64,000 nucleotides of DNA from Streptomyces sp. TLI_146 (GCF_002846415.1 NZ_PJMX01000001.1:8556001-8620000), one strand, 5' to 3'. Shown: positions 43,055 through 52,479, counted from the stretch's first letter. Made by a program: numbers and translations. Notes: generated by a model not told the origin, from the sequence alone.

Positions 43055-45067
43055 ATGCAATCGCCTGACTCCTCCGGGGCCACCCGGCCCAACTCCCTGT
43101 CCCGACGCCGTTTCACCGTCACCACCGCGGCGAGCGCGACTGCCCTCGTGGCTACGGCCGCTCCCGCGGACGCTTCCCCTTCCGCGGTCGAGGAAACCGT
43201 CGGGGCTCCCGCGGGCGGCGGGGCCCTCTCTCGCCGATGCCTCGAATTGGCGCGAGCGCTCCTGCTGCGCGGATCTGAGGACCAGGATCTGGTCCCGTCC
43301 TATCGCCAGGTGCTGGTGGGTGGCGGCCTTCCCCGCTCGGCAACCGCCCCGAAGAAGGTCCTGGTGGTGGGGGCCGGTCCGGCGGGTCTGGTGGCTGCCA
43401 TGCTGCTGCGACGCGCCGGACACGCGGTCACCCTCCTTGAGGCCAACGGCAATCGGGCGGGCGGAAGGATCAAGACCTTCCGGACAGGCGGGCACGAGCG
43501 GGCCGCCCAGCCGTTCGCCGATCCCCGGCAGTACGCGGAGGCCGGAGCCATGCGGATTCCCCAGAGCCACCCCCTGGTGATGGCGCTCATCGACCACCTG
43601 GGAGTACCGCGGCAGAAGTTCCGCCTGGTCGACGAGCACGCGGACGGGACACCGGCCCAGCAGACCTGGATCCACGTCAACGGACTGCGCGTGCGCCGGT
43701 CCGACTATGCGCGCGACCCGCGGCGGGTGAATCGTTCCTTCGGCGTTCCTCGGCAGCTCTGGGACGTTCCCGCCGGCCAGATCCTCAGCGATGCCCTCGA
43801 CCCGGTACGGGACGAGTTCAGCACTGTGGGCACCGACGGGCACCGTACGGGCAAGCAGCCCGGCGAGATGGTCGCTGGCTGGGCACGTGTCATCGAGCGC
43901 TTCGGTGACTACTCGATGCGCCGTTTCCTGAGCGAGGTCGCCAGGTTCGACGAGGCCACCATCGACCTGATCGGCTGCCTGGAAAACATCACCTCCCGCC
44001 TTCCGCTGTCCTTCCTGCACAGCTTCCTCGACGCGGCGCTCATCAGCCCGCAGACCACGTTCTGGGAACTGAGTGGAGGCACCGCCGCGTTGCCCGACGC
44101 CCTGCTGAAGGAGGTTGGGCCGTGCATCCGCTTCGACCGGCGCGTCACTCGGATCGAGTACTGGGACCCCGACCGCCCCCACACCGACACCTCCCACGTC
44201 AGCGCCAACGGGCCGCACGTGTGGGTCGACACAGTCTCCGAGGGGCGCGGAGGAACACCGGTACGGGAGCAGTTCACCGCGGACCTCGCCGTCATCACCG
44301 TGCCTTTCTCCGGGCTGCGCCATATCCAGGTCACCCCGCTCATGTCGTACGGCAAACGCCGGGCGGTCACCGAACTCCACTACGACAGCGCCACCAAAGT
44401 GGTCCTCGAATTCAGCAGACGCTGGTGGGAGTTGAGCGAAACCGACTGGAAAAGGGAACTCGACACCATCGCGCCCGGCCTCTACGACTCCTACCGCAAG
44501 GGGCGTGCACCCGACGACGGCAGCCTGCTCGGGCGGCACGGCTCCGTCACCGGCGAGCGACTGTCCGACAGCCAGCGCGCCTACTACGCCGGATACCGCT
44601 CCACGACCCGGGATCAGCCGGCCGCGGTGGCCAGCCTCGGGGGAGGGTCGGTGAGCGACAACCCCAACCGCTTCACCTTCAACCCCTCCCACCCCGTGCC
44701 CGGCAGCCCAGGTGGTGTCGTACTCGCCTCCTACACCTGGGCCGACGACGCCATGCGTTGGGACGCCTTCGACGACGACGCCCGCTACCCCCACGCCCTG
44801 GCCGGACTGCAGGAGATCTACGGCCAGCGCATCGAGGTCTTCTACACCGGCGCCGGACGCACCCAGAGCTGGGCGCGCGACCCCTACGCCTACGGCGAGG
44901 CCTCAGTGCTGCTGCCCGGTCAGCACACAGAGCTGTTCCACGACATCGTCGCCCCCGAAGGCCCCCTGCACTTCGCCGGTGACCACACCTCCCTCAAACC
45001 CGCCTGGATCGAAGGAGCGGTGGAATCAGGTGTCCGCGCCGCACTGGAGGTCCACAACGCTCCCTGA
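43055..45067 (+). CDS. Tat-exported FAD amine oxidase / L-amino acid oxidase
   Basis: The protein has 670 residues. The twin-arginine signal is SRRRFTVTTAASATALVATAAPADA. The FAD site is KKVLVVGAGPAGLVAAMLLRRAG with Glu in LLEAN, then RAGGRIKTF (GGR motif). The C-terminal flavin motif is GPLHFAGDHTSLKPAWIEGAVESG. The middle has the substrate domain typical of actinobacterial L-amino acid oxidases (FAKVVLEF-like TKVVLEFSRRWWE; ASYTWADDAMRWDAF). It would oxidatively deaminate amino acids outside the cell to keto acids, ammonia and peroxide. The ATG at 43055 lies 110 bp after the DUF4239 gene. No maturation partner is nearby. Confidence 0.92.
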   Translation: MQSPDSSGATRPNSLSRRRFTVTTAASATALVATAAPADASPSAVEETVGAPAGGGALSRRCLELARALLLRGSEDQDLVPSYRQVLVGGGLPRSATAPKKVLVVGAGPAGLVAAMLLRRAGHAVTLLEANGNRAGGRIKTFRTGGHERAAQPFADPRQYAEAGAMRIPQSHPLVMALIDHLGVPRQKFRLVDEHADGTPAQQTWIHVNGLRVRRSDYARDPRRVNRSFGVPRQLWDVPAGQILSDALDPVRDEFSTVGTDGHRTGKQPGEMVAGWARVIERFGDYSMRRFLSEVARFDEATIDLIGCLENITSRLPLSFLHSFLDAALISPQTTFWELSGGTAALPDALLKEVGPCIRFDRRVTRIEYWDPDRPHTDTSHVSANGPHVWVDTVSEGRGGTPVREQFTADLAVITVPFSGLRHIQVTPLMSYGKRRAVTELHYDSATKVVLEFSRRWWELSETDWKRELDTIAPGLYDSYRKGRAPDDGSLLGRHGSVTGERLSDSQRAYYAGYRSTTRDQPAAVASLGGGSVSDNPNRFTFNPSHPVPGSPGGVVLASYTWADDAMRWDAFDDDARYPHALAGLQEIYGQRIEVFYTGAGRTQSWARDPYAYGEASVLLPGQHTELFHDIVAPEGPLHFAGDHTSLKPAWIEGAVESGVRAALEVHNAP

Positions 45068-45687
45068 GCTCAGCTGAACTGGCTGAGCTGAGCCAGTCGG
45101 CCATGGGCTGACCCAGCCCGGCCGACCCTGTCGGATTCGCGGCGCGGCCAGGCCTCAGCGGCACGCCGATCCGTCCGGACGGCGCGCCTTCCGCCCAGAG
45201 GCGGCGGGGGCAGGCCGGGGCGGGGGACGGAACTCGCGGTGTCGGCTTCGTACCGGGAAGGGGCGGACCACCGGCTGGTGGTGGTCAGTCCGGCCAGTGT
45301 CCCAGTCGCCTCGTCGCCGTCGAGGCCGCCCGCACGCGGGGCCGCAACGCGGACCTCAGCGCCGACAAGCACATGGAGAACGACCGCTACGCCGCTGACT
45401 CCTGTCCCGGTGCCGACGTTCCGGCGGTGGCACCGGATGGAGATCTGGGAGCCGCGCTCGTACGAGCAGGTCATCAAGCTGGCGCAGGACCGCCTCGTCT
45501 ACCTGCCCGGCTGAAGTACCGGTATCGCCGTGGCCGGCGCCGCAAGGCTGCCGTCGCATCCCTCATTCATTTCTGCGCCCGGCCCGTCTCGGTGCTCCGT
45601 CGGCCGAGACCGGCCCGGCGGGTCTTGCCGCCGTCGGCTTCGACACACGGACGCCGGTGGACGTCGGCGGTCAGGTCGCGGGCCTGG
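45068..45687. other. Decayed sequence after the oxidase gene
   Basis: An inverted repeat at about 45068-45090 may end the oxidase transcript. Between 45290 and 45515 plus-strand frames read LVAVEAARTRGRNADLSADKH in one frame and SYEQVIKLAQDRLVYLPG in another. They could be a frameshifted Uma2-type nuclease remnant, with low confidence. Confidence 0.3.
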
Positions 45688-45882
45688 CTAGTCGTCCCCG
45701 CCGGCAGTCGACTTCACACCCCGGCGCCGTTTCCTCTCGGAGCGGCGCACCAGCTCGCCCGCGACGAGCGTCACGGTCGCCACAGCACGGACCCAGCGAG
45801 ACCCTCCGCGCCCCGCCCACACCACACATGCGCACCCGCCTACGGCGAGCACCAGGACACCGAGCAGCACCGAACCGATCAT
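45688..45882 (-). CDS. Small membrane protein
   Basis: The protein has 64 residues. ATG 45880-45882 follows AGGCGGGGA. One membrane helix at the N-terminus (IGSVLLGVLVLAVGGCACVVWAG) leads to a second weakly hydrophobic segment (VRAVATVTLVAGELV) and a basic tail (RRSERKRRRGVK). No family is recognised. The ribosome site and the clean helix are the support. Confidence 0.55.
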   Translation of the reverse strand: MIGSVLLGVLVLAVGGCACVVWAGRGGSRWVRAVATVTLVAGELVRRSERKRRRGVKSTAGGDD

Positions 45883-46238
45883 GTTCCCCGCCTCTGCGTT
45901 CGTTCACGCGACCCCATTGATCATCTCAGGCGGAGACGAGGCCCGAGCAAGTTGCCCGGCTGAAACGCGCCCCAGCAGTGCGGCGGCGCCGGTGCGACGA
46001 CCGGATCCTGCTCGACTGCGGGCAGGCCCGCGCTGCTCGGGCCGGCCGGCCGCCGCGCCCAGCGCCATGCGATCGCGGCCGCCTCGGCGCCGCGATGCCG
46101 GGGCCTCCGATTCCTCGACGAGCCGGTGGAACCGGGTCGGGAGCCGCACCGCGGCCGCCGACCATCGGCTCGATCTCCACGCGGCCACCAGCCGACGTTG
46201 TCTGCGGTTGAGCGAGCGTGGCTGCCGCCGAAGAGGTG
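45883..46238. other. No gene recognised
   Basis: Frames are Ala/Arg-rich shadows. Separates the small membrane protein from the sortase substrate. Confidence 0.4.
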
Positions 46239-47108
46239 TCAGCGGTGGGTGGCCCGGCGGCGTGCGGCAGCCAGCGTGCCCGCGCCGACGGCGAGCAGGG
46301 TCGCTGCGCCGATGCCGTAGACGAGCATCCGGCCGCCGTTGCTGCCGGTGTGGGCCAGGTTCCCGCCCGGACTGGCCGGGGCGGCGGCGACGGATACGGA
46401 TGGTGACGGTGCCTGCGAGGACTCCCGGTGGCCCGGTGTCGCCGACGGCTTGCCGGTGGCCGTGCTGGAGGGTGCGGGGCTGGTCGACGGGCCGGGGTCC
46501 GGAGCGGCCGTGCCAGTGGGGGTCGGATCGCTGGTGGGGGTGTCAGTGGGGTCGGCTGTGGGAGTCGGTACGGGAGGAGTGGTCGGATCCGGCTCACACG
46601 GGCGACCGCCGTTCCAGGCGGTGAGGAGATCATCCTTGATGGGGCTGAACGGGTAGTGCGGGAGCGGATTGACGACCCCGTCGTACTTCTCGCCTCCGAC
46701 GTACAGGTCGATCTGGCCGTAGCACTTCGGCATGTGAGCCGACACGTCGAGGGTCGCCCTGGGATGCTTCCGGTCGACCGTGACGGTCGCCGACCCGAGG
46801 AAGGTCTGGTGCCCCGAGGTGGGCCAGGTCGGGCCCTCCGTGCCGTATGAGGCAAGCGTGACCTGGTAGGAACAATTGGCCTCGGACTCCGCGTGCAGAT
46901 CGGCCTCTACCTCGATGACCCCGTACGGTCTGTCCAAGCGGGGCTCGACGCTCCAAGTGCGGCCACCGTCGGTGGAATAGGAGAATCCGGCAAGGCCGCA
47001 TCCGGGCGCGATCTCGGCGTGCGCGGTGCCGAGCGAGAGGAATGAGGCCCCCGCGGCCATACCGAGAGTGGTGAGACCTGAGGTCGTCCGACGAAACGCG
47101 TGGTGCAC
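46239..47108 (-). CDS. Sortase-anchored surface protein (LAHTG motif)
   Basis: The protein has 289 residues. The signal is SGLTTLGMAAGASFLSLGTAHA. The globular part (about 32-170) has YSTDGGRTWSVEP and paired cysteines (GCGLAG, ANCSYQ, PKCYGQ, RPCEPD) in a beta-rich domain of unknown family. Then comes a Pro/Thr/Ser wall-spanning stalk, and the class E sortase signal NLAHTG followed by the helix MLVYGIGAATLLAVGAGTLAAA and basic RRRATHR. The LAxTG form matches Streptomyces chaplin-type anchoring by SrtE. It is divergent from the TrmB-like regulator at 47391 across a palindrome-rich gap and is probably its target. Confidence 0.85.
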   Translation of the reverse strand: MHHAFRRTTSGLTTLGMAAGASFLSLGTAHAEIAPGCGLAGFSYSTDGGRTWSVEPRLDRPYGVIEVEADLHAESEANCSYQVTLASYGTEGPTWPTSGHQTFLGSATVTVDRKHPRATLDVSAHMPKCYGQIDLYVGGEKYDGVVNPLPHYPFSPIKDDLLTAWNGGRPCEPDPTTPPVPTPTADPTDTPTSDPTPTGTAAPDPGPSTSPAPSSTATGKPSATPGHRESSQAPSPSVSVAAAPASPGGNLAHTGSNGGRMLVYGIGAATLLAVGAGTLAAARRRATHR

Positions 47109-47223
47109 GGAAAATCACTTTCTGACAGCGGCCTGTTGATGGACTTCGTCGCCTCCGTTTCTGAAGGCCCGTCAAACTTATCCATCCACGCAGGGCCGAA
47201 ATCGACGTCAATCCGTGGAACTT

Positions 47224-47281
47224 CCTGCAGGAGGAGCCTGCAGGCTCCTGCAGCCCCCTTGGGCCATTGGTCCTGACCAAT
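47224..47281. promoter_or_regulatory. Clustered palindromes between surface protein and regulator
   Basis: CCTGCAGG (47224-47231), a perfect 16-bp palindrome at 47233-47248 and another CTGCAG (47248-47253) form a near-palindromic block. A further inverted repeat ATTGGTC-CT-GACCAAT lies at 47266-47281. It is positioned as an operator for the divergent genes. Confidence 0.6.
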
Positions 47282-47390
47282 AGGGGCGTAGGGCCCTGGG
47301 GCCACTGGCCGCCCTGGTGAAGGATCTCTTCCCGACGGCCCGCCCGATCCGGCCCGCCGCACCACGTCCACGCCGCACCAAGGGGGCCCG

Positions 47391-48359
47391 ATGGAAGGCA
47401 ACGCCCTGGCGGTGCTCGGCCTGAGCGCACAAGAAGAAGCGGTCTACCGGCTGCTCCTGCGCTCGCCCGGCATCGGACTCCTGTCGATCGCTCACGCGTG
47501 CGGAACGGGCCAGGACGATGCCCAGGCCACCGTCGCCCGGCTGCTGGACCTGGGCGTGGTACGGGCGGACGCCGACTGGAGTGCCTTGAGCGGCGTCGAC
47601 CCCGCGACCGCGGTCGACCGGCTGGCGCGACTGCGGATACAGGGGTTGCAGGGGGAGATCCGGCAGGTCGCCTCGTCGCGCCACCTCATCGACTCCCTGG
47701 CCGAGGACCAGATGGCGGGGCAACGTGCAGCAGTGAGCGAACTGCAGCAGGTCGAGGGCTTGGACCAGGTGATCGCGTGTGTCGACGAGCTGTCCTTCTT
47801 CGCCCGCGAGGAGCGGCTCACCACGCATCCCGGGCCGATCCTCACCGCCGCCCTGGACGCGGTCAGGACCTCGGACCTGAAGTACCTGCGGCGCGGCCTG
47901 GCGATGCGGACCATCGTGCACGCCGATGCGCTCGGCCACCGGCAGGTCGACCGTTTCGCATCGGAGCTCGCGCAGCAGGGTGCCCAGGTGCGCGGCGCGA
48001 CCGGCCGGTTGGAGCGGATGGTGATCTTCGACCGGCGCACCGCCCTGGTGGCGACCGACCCGGACGACATCACCTGCGGCGCCCTGATAATCCGCCAGCC
48101 CGGACTGCTGGCCCACCTTCTGAGCCTGTTCGAGTACCGCTGGTCGCAGGCTCATGCGGTCCCGGACGAACTGCCCACCAGCGCCGAACGTCACGTCCTC
48201 GAGGTCATGGCGCGAGTCGACAAGGACGAGGCGGGGGCCCGGGAACTGGGCATGTCCTTGCGTACATACCGTGGCCACGTTGCTTCTTTGCTGCGCCGTC
48301 TGGACGCAGCCAACCGTTTCCAGGCTGCCCTGGCGGCCCGTGAGCGGCGCTGGATCTGA
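47391..48359 (+). CDS. TrmB-like HTH regulator
   Basis: The protein has 322 residues, starting at ATG 47391. The N-terminal winged helix is LGLSAQEEAVYRLLLRSPG. The TrmB-like middle has DELSFFAREERLTTHPGPILTAALDAV, LAMRTIVHADALG and ERMVIFDRRTALVATDPDD. The C-terminal LuxR-like HTH has LPTSAERHVLEVMARVDKDEAGARELGMSLRTYRGHVASLLRRLDAANRFQAALAARERRWI, which lacks the usual LTPRE start but keeps the fold. It is the same architecture as 28359-29375, down to the final RFQA-x4-A-x-RRW. The divergent sortase substrate is its likely target, through the palindromes at 47224-47281. Confidence 0.85.
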   Translation: MEGNALAVLGLSAQEEAVYRLLLRSPGIGLLSIAHACGTGQDDAQATVARLLDLGVVRADADWSALSGVDPATAVDRLARLRIQGLQGEIRQVASSRHLIDSLAEDQMAGQRAAVSELQQVEGLDQVIACVDELSFFAREERLTTHPGPILTAALDAVRTSDLKYLRRGLAMRTIVHADALGHRQVDRFASELAQQGAQVRGATGRLERMVIFDRRTALVATDPDDITCGALIIRQPGLLAHLLSLFEYRWSQAHAVPDELPTSAERHVLEVMARVDKDEAGARELGMSLRTYRGHVASLLRRLDAANRFQAALAARERRWI

Positions 48360-48649
48360 CCCGACAGGCGCACCGTCCGGCCGTCGACATCGGTGAGGGA
48401 ACAGACGCGAAGACCGCGCGTGTGACGGCGCGCCTCGCCCGCCGTTCCGACGAGCATGGCCATGCCGTCAGCCGCCCGGGCGACGAATGCCGAGCGGTCG
48501 ACTGCGTACGAGGTCCGTTCAGCCACCGTGCTTCTGCGCGGTGGGCCCCGGCCGCCGCCGGTGCTGATCAGTCCGCTCAGCAATCGGTCAGTTGCTCACC
48601 TGCCGCAATTGCCGCCGCTACCAGGCTACGAGACTCAGATGACGGCGGC
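48360..48649. other. No gene recognised
   Basis: Spacer and insertion-sequence debris between the regulator and the transposase remnant. Confidence 0.4.
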
Positions 48650-49010
48650 TGGCCAGGGCAACGTCCTCGCCTCCTCTGCGACTGGGCGCAGGTCGACATC
48701 CACGACCCCGCCGGTCGGTCCGGCAGCTGGTGCCTGCTGGTCCGCCGCAACCGTCGTGTCGGCGAACTCGCCTTCTACCGCTGCCTCTCGCCCCTGGCGG
48801 TGGCACTGTCCGAACTGGTGCGGGTGGCCGGACAGCGCTGGACGATCGAGGAGACGTTCCAGGCCGGCAAGGGTCTGACGGGCCTGGACGAACACCAGGT
48901 TCGCCTCTGGACCTCCCGGCATCGCTGGGTCACGGTCGCAATACTTGCCCACGCCTTCCTCGTAGTCACCGCGGCAACCGAACGCCGCGACCGGCCCGCC
49001 CTGGTCGGCC
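48650..49010 (+). pseudogene. IS701/IS4-type transposase C-terminal remnant
   Basis: The frame reads CLLVRRNRRVGELAFYRC, LVRVAGQRWTIEETFQAGKGLTGLDEHQVR and SRHRWVTVAILAHAFLVVTAATERR. That is the conserved C-terminal third of IS701-like (IS4 superfamily) transposases, including the catalytic Glu in the WTIEETFQ block. The N-terminal two thirds with the two Asp residues are missing, and no terminal repeats are visible. Confidence 0.8.
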
Positions 49011-49067
49011 TCTTCTCGTCGGCGGCGAGTGGGGCGACGGCACGGAGGCACCGTCGCCCGTCGCCCA

Positions 49068-50314
49068 TCAGTCGGTTTGGGTCCGCTTGGGGAGCAGGAG
49101 CATCAGCGCCCACATCGTGATGAGTGTGCCGACGACGTACCAGAGGTTGTCCGCGAAGGCGGTGCTCACAGCGGGCCCGCGGGTATCGGCGCTGATGTGG
49201 GTGAAGAAGACGACGGTGGTCAGGGCCGTGCCCAGCGCGACGCCCAGTTGGGTGGCGGTGTTGAAGAGGCCGGAGGCCGATCCCGCGTGGCGGTGGGCGA
49301 CCCTGCCCAGGGTCAGATCGGCGAGCGAGGCGGCAACGAAGCCGACGGCGGCCTGGCCCGGGGTGAGGCCGAGGCCGTTCTGCATGAACATGACCCAGGA
49401 AAGGAAGAAGATGCCGGACAGCAGCCCGAAGGCCAGCTGCGTGGCGAGCCCGGCACTGAAGGCGCGGCCGGTGAAGAGGGAGAGCACGACCAGGGGAGAG
49501 CCGTCCTTGCGCATCTTGCTCTTCTGCTGGACCAGGAACACCGTCAGGACAAGCAGGCCGACGGCCATCGTCGCGAACATCCAGATGGGCCAGTCGCGTT
49601 CGCCGCCCATCGTGAGCGGGAGCGTGATCAGCAGCAGGCCGAGCGCGGACAGGAACATGCCGAGCGGTCCAGGCGCGTGGTGCGGTTGTGGGACTCGGGA
49701 AGGAAGTGCCGGCCGAGGATGACGGCGGCGATGCCGATGGGCAGGTTGATCAGGAAGATGGGCCGCCAGCCCAGGCCGAACAGGTCAGCCTGGTTCAGGA
49801 CCCCGCCAAGGACCGGGCCGATGACGCTGCCGAGCGACATGACGGTCCCGTACAGGCCGAACGCCTTCGCCCGGGAGCCCTCGTCGTAGGTGATGTGCAG
49901 GGTCGCGAGGACCTGCGGCACCATCACCGCGGCCGCCGCGCCCTGGAGCACGCGGGCGGCGATCAGCAGGTCAGGACCGCTCGCGATTCCACACAGAAGC
50001 GATGACAGCGTGAAGAAGGCAGTGCCGGCCAAGAAGATCCGCCTGCGGCCGTAGCGGTCGCCGAGCCGGCCGCCGGTGATCAAACCGAGCGCGAAGGTCA
50101 GGACGTAGGCGGCGTCGATCCACTGAAGGGCCGCGGCGGTGGCGCCGGTGTCGGCGGCGATGGAGGGCAGGGCGGTGTAGACGACGGAGCCGTCGAGCGC
50201 GTTCATCAGCTCCGCGGTCAGGACGACGGCGAGGGTGACGGACCGGGCACGGCCGGGGGCCGAGGATCCGGCGCGCGGCGGGCTGGTGGTGGTCCGGTCG
50301 GTGGCGTGGGACAT
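49068..50314 (-). pseudogene. DHA2-type MFS drug exporter, inactivated copy
   Basis: From ATG 50312-50314 the frame reads LTAELMNALDGSVVYTALPSI, GRLGDRYGRRRIFLAG and VLQGAAAAVMVPQVLATL, the 14-helix EmrB/QacA pattern. At about 49660 a one-base shift breaks it: the first frame goes to DRSACSCPRSACC and a stop, while the true continuation (LGLLLITLPLTMGGERDWP) is in the next frame. Compared with the neighbour at 50646, about 65 residues are also missing between PGQAAVGFVA and LADLTLGRV, removing roughly two helices. The gene is therefore dead by frameshift plus in-frame deletion. Confidence 0.85.
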
Positions 50315-50493
50315 AGGAGGAGATCTCCTGCTTCCGGTGAGTGTCGGGGATACGGGCAGGCCGGGGCCGCGTACGCCGACTGCGCACAGGAAGAGCAGGA
50401 GTGGGCCCAGGCCGACGAAAGGGGGCGCCGTCGCCGGCACTCGGTACGGCACCGCGAGGGTGCTGTCCGTGCCGGACAGGGGACGGCTATCGG

Positions 50494-50517
50494 GCCTGGG
50501 AGATACGTCATCACCTC
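50494..50517 (-). repeat. 24-bp leader repeat, copy 1
   Basis: Identical over 24 bp to 52291-52314. Both copies lie upstream of the two MFS genes, at about 180 and 200 bp from their start codons. On the minus strand both begin GAGGTGATGACGTATC, so each could start a leader peptide MTYLPG. See the finding on this element. Confidence 0.8.
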
Positions 50518-50645
50518 AAATCGACGACCGGCGGAACACGTCCGCCCGAGGGGAAGGGAACAGCGGAGGAGTCGGGCCGGAGTACGCACTCAGGCCCGGG
50601 GGTGCGGCGGCCCCGCCCGGTACGGTCAGGGCCGCCGACGGCGGT

Positions 50646-52091
50646 TCAGGCGGCCTTGACCGGCTTGGGCAGCTGGAACATCAGCGCCCACATCACCGCG
50701 AGAGCGGCGATGACGTACCAGATGCTGCCCGCGAACGCCTCGGTCACGGTGGTGCCGTGGCTGCCCGCGGGGGCGTGGTTGAAGAAGACCACGGAGGCCG
50801 TCGCGATACCGAGTGCGGTTCCGAGCTGCATGGCGGTGTTGAACAGTCCCGCCGCGGATCCGGCGTCCTCGTGGCCGACCTGGCTGAGGGTGAGACCGGC
50901 GAGACCTGCGCCGACCATGCCGAATCCGGCCCCGACGAAGATCATCGGGGCGACGGCGGCCAAGAACGGCATCCCGGTCTGCTGGGTGGAGACGAGCAGC
51001 TGGTAGGCGACCAGAGTCGCGGCGATGAGCACCGCCCCGGCCTGCGGCACGCGCCGCATGTGGCGGCCCGCCCACTTGGAGGCGAGCATCGCGCCGGCCA
51101 TGCCGCCGACGGAGATGGCGACGGACGCCGGAGCGAACTGCCCGGGCGAGAGGCCGAGGCCGGACTGCATGAACAGCACCCACGTCAGCAGGAACACGCC
51201 GGAGACCAGGCCGAAGACCAGCTGGGCGGCGAGCCCGCCGGCGAACGCCTTGCTCTCGAAGAGCGACAGCGCGACCAGGGCGGAGCCGTCCTTGTGGGTC
51301 TTCGCCCGTTGCTGGGCCACGAATGACGCCAGCGTCAGGGCACCCGCGACGAGCATGAGGAAGCTCCACGTCGGCCAGTGCTTCTCGCCGCCCACGGTGA
51401 GCGGGTACGCGAGAAGGAGCAGCCCCCCGCCGGAGAGCAGCATGCCCAGCGGGTCCAGACGCCTGGCCTGCTGCTCGCGGGACTCGGGAATGAACCGGAG
51501 GGCGAAGAGCACGGTGGCCACGCCGATGGGCAGGTTGATCAGGAAGATCGCCCGCCAGCCGAGACCGGCGATGTCGGCGGAGGTCAGGACGGCGCCCAGG
51601 ACGGGCCCGAGGACGCCGCCGAGCGACATGATCATGCCGTACATGCCGAACGCCTTGGCCTGCGACTCGCCCTGGAAGGTGACCGCGATGGTGGCCATGA
51701 CCTGCGGCACCATCGCCGCGGCCCCGGCGCCCTGGAGGGCCCGCGCGGCCACCAGGAACTCCGGGCCGGTCGCGATCCCGCACAGCAGCGAGGCCAGCGT
51801 GAACAGCACTGTGCCGGCGATGAAGACCCGCTTGCGCCCGAAGAGGTCACCCAGGCGCCCGCCCGTGATCAGGGCGAGAGCGAAGGTGAGGGTGTAGGCG
51901 GCGGGGATCCACTGCACCGCGGCGCTGGACGCGCCGGTGTCCGCCTGGATGGACGGCAGTGCGGTGTGGACGATCGAACCGTCGAGCGCGTTCATCAGCT
52001 CGGCGGTCAGCACCACGACCAGGATGATCGTGGCGGCACGGCCGACCTCTGTGGGGCGTGGACGACCGTGGGTATGGGTGTCGGTTGACAC
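50646..52091 (-). CDS. DHA2-type MFS drug exporter
   Basis: The protein has 481 residues. It is a 14-helix proton-driven exporter: AELMNALDGSIVHTALPSIQADTG (motif D1 region), GRLGDLFGRKRVFIAG (motif A), ALQGAGAAAMVPQVMATIAVTF (motif C-like), and C-terminal PAGSHGTTVTEAF with helix FAGSIWYVIAALAVMWALMFQLP. It is the intact tandem partner of 49068-50314. EmrB/QacA relatives export hydrophobic cations, antibiotics or fatty acids. The oleate hydratase at 52716 makes toxic-fatty-acid export conceivable, as inference. The leader element at 52291 lies about 200 bp upstream, and no local regulator gene is present. Confidence 0.92.
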   Translation of the reverse strand: MSTDTHTHGRPRPTEVGRAATIILVVVLTAELMNALDGSIVHTALPSIQADTGASSAAVQWIPAAYTLTFALALITGGRLGDLFGRKRVFIAGTVLFTLASLLCGIATGPEFLVAARALQGAGAAAMVPQVMATIAVTFQGESQAKAFGMYGMIMSLGGVLGPVLGAVLTSADIAGLGWRAIFLINLPIGVATVLFALRFIPESREQQARRLDPLGMLLSGGGLLLLAYPLTVGGEKHWPTWSFLMLVAGALTLASFVAQQRAKTHKDGSALVALSLFESKAFAGGLAAQLVFGLVSGVFLLTWVLFMQSGLGLSPGQFAPASVAISVGGMAGAMLASKWAGRHMRRVPQAGAVLIAATLVAYQLLVSTQQTGMPFLAAVAPMIFVGAGFGMVGAGLAGLTLSQVGHEDAGSAAGLFNTAMQLGTALGIATASVVFFNHAPAGSHGTTVTEAFAGSIWYVIAALAVMWALMFQLPKPVKAA

Positions 52092-52266
52092 GAGGGGAAT
52101 TCCTGTTCGCGTACAGAAGGAAGAGGGACGGGGCAGGCCTGGGCATGCCCCGGCACGCGTACAGCGAGACAGGGGGAAGCAGGGTGCAACGAGCCCAGGC
52201 CATCAGGGAGCACCGCCGCTGAGGCATACGTCGGAAGCCCGCCATCGCGGACAACCGGAAAGAGCC

Positions 52267-52308
52267 TCAGAACGAGCGGCTACTTACTTGGCCTGGGAGA
52301 TACGTCAT
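52267..52308 (-). CDS. Possible leader peptide of the MFS gene
   Basis: ATG 52306-52308 to TGA 52267-52269 encodes MTYLPGQVSSRSF (13 residues). The first six codons are identical in the leader of the neighbouring MFS copy. GAGGTG abuts the ATG directly, so the ribosome site spacing is poor and translation is uncertain. If translated, it could mediate ribosome-dependent attenuation of the exporter. Confidence 0.3.
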   Translation of the reverse strand: MTYLPGQVSSRSF

Positions 52309-52314
52309 CACCTC
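52291..52314 (-). repeat. 24-bp leader repeat, copy 2
   Basis: Identical to 50494-50517. Flanking sequence on both sides is unrelated, so only this segment has been kept since the MFS genes duplicated. Confidence 0.8.
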
Positions 52315-52479
52315 GAAACACAGCGCCGGGCCCCGGAACGGGCACCGACGGAACCACACGAGGCTAAAACGTTCCCGGTCCTCCCCGCAACGCAATAAAT
52401 CACCCACTGCCGACGGGGTCGCTGCTCACCGGTGCCTCATCGCGCGCTGGTGCTCGTTGGCCGACGGCCCTCACCGGGC

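Larger units (their letters stand above)
52092..52479. other. Leader region of the intact exporter
   Basis: No gene longer than the possible leader peptide at 52267-52308. It contains the 24-bp element at 52291-52314. Confidence 0.5.

Noticed and set aside
42941..44794. 617-residue minus-strand frame
   Set aside because: Antisense to the amine oxidase, which has complete FAD motifs and a Tat signal.
45239..45514. Possible Uma2-type nuclease gene
   Set aside because: Similarity is split over two frames and too weak to call; kept only as a note in the intergenic entry.
50218..50511. Long leader ORF beginning MTYLPG before the broken MFS copy
   Set aside because: Beyond the first six codons it is low-complexity and overlaps the MFS start; only the 24-bp element is conserved.
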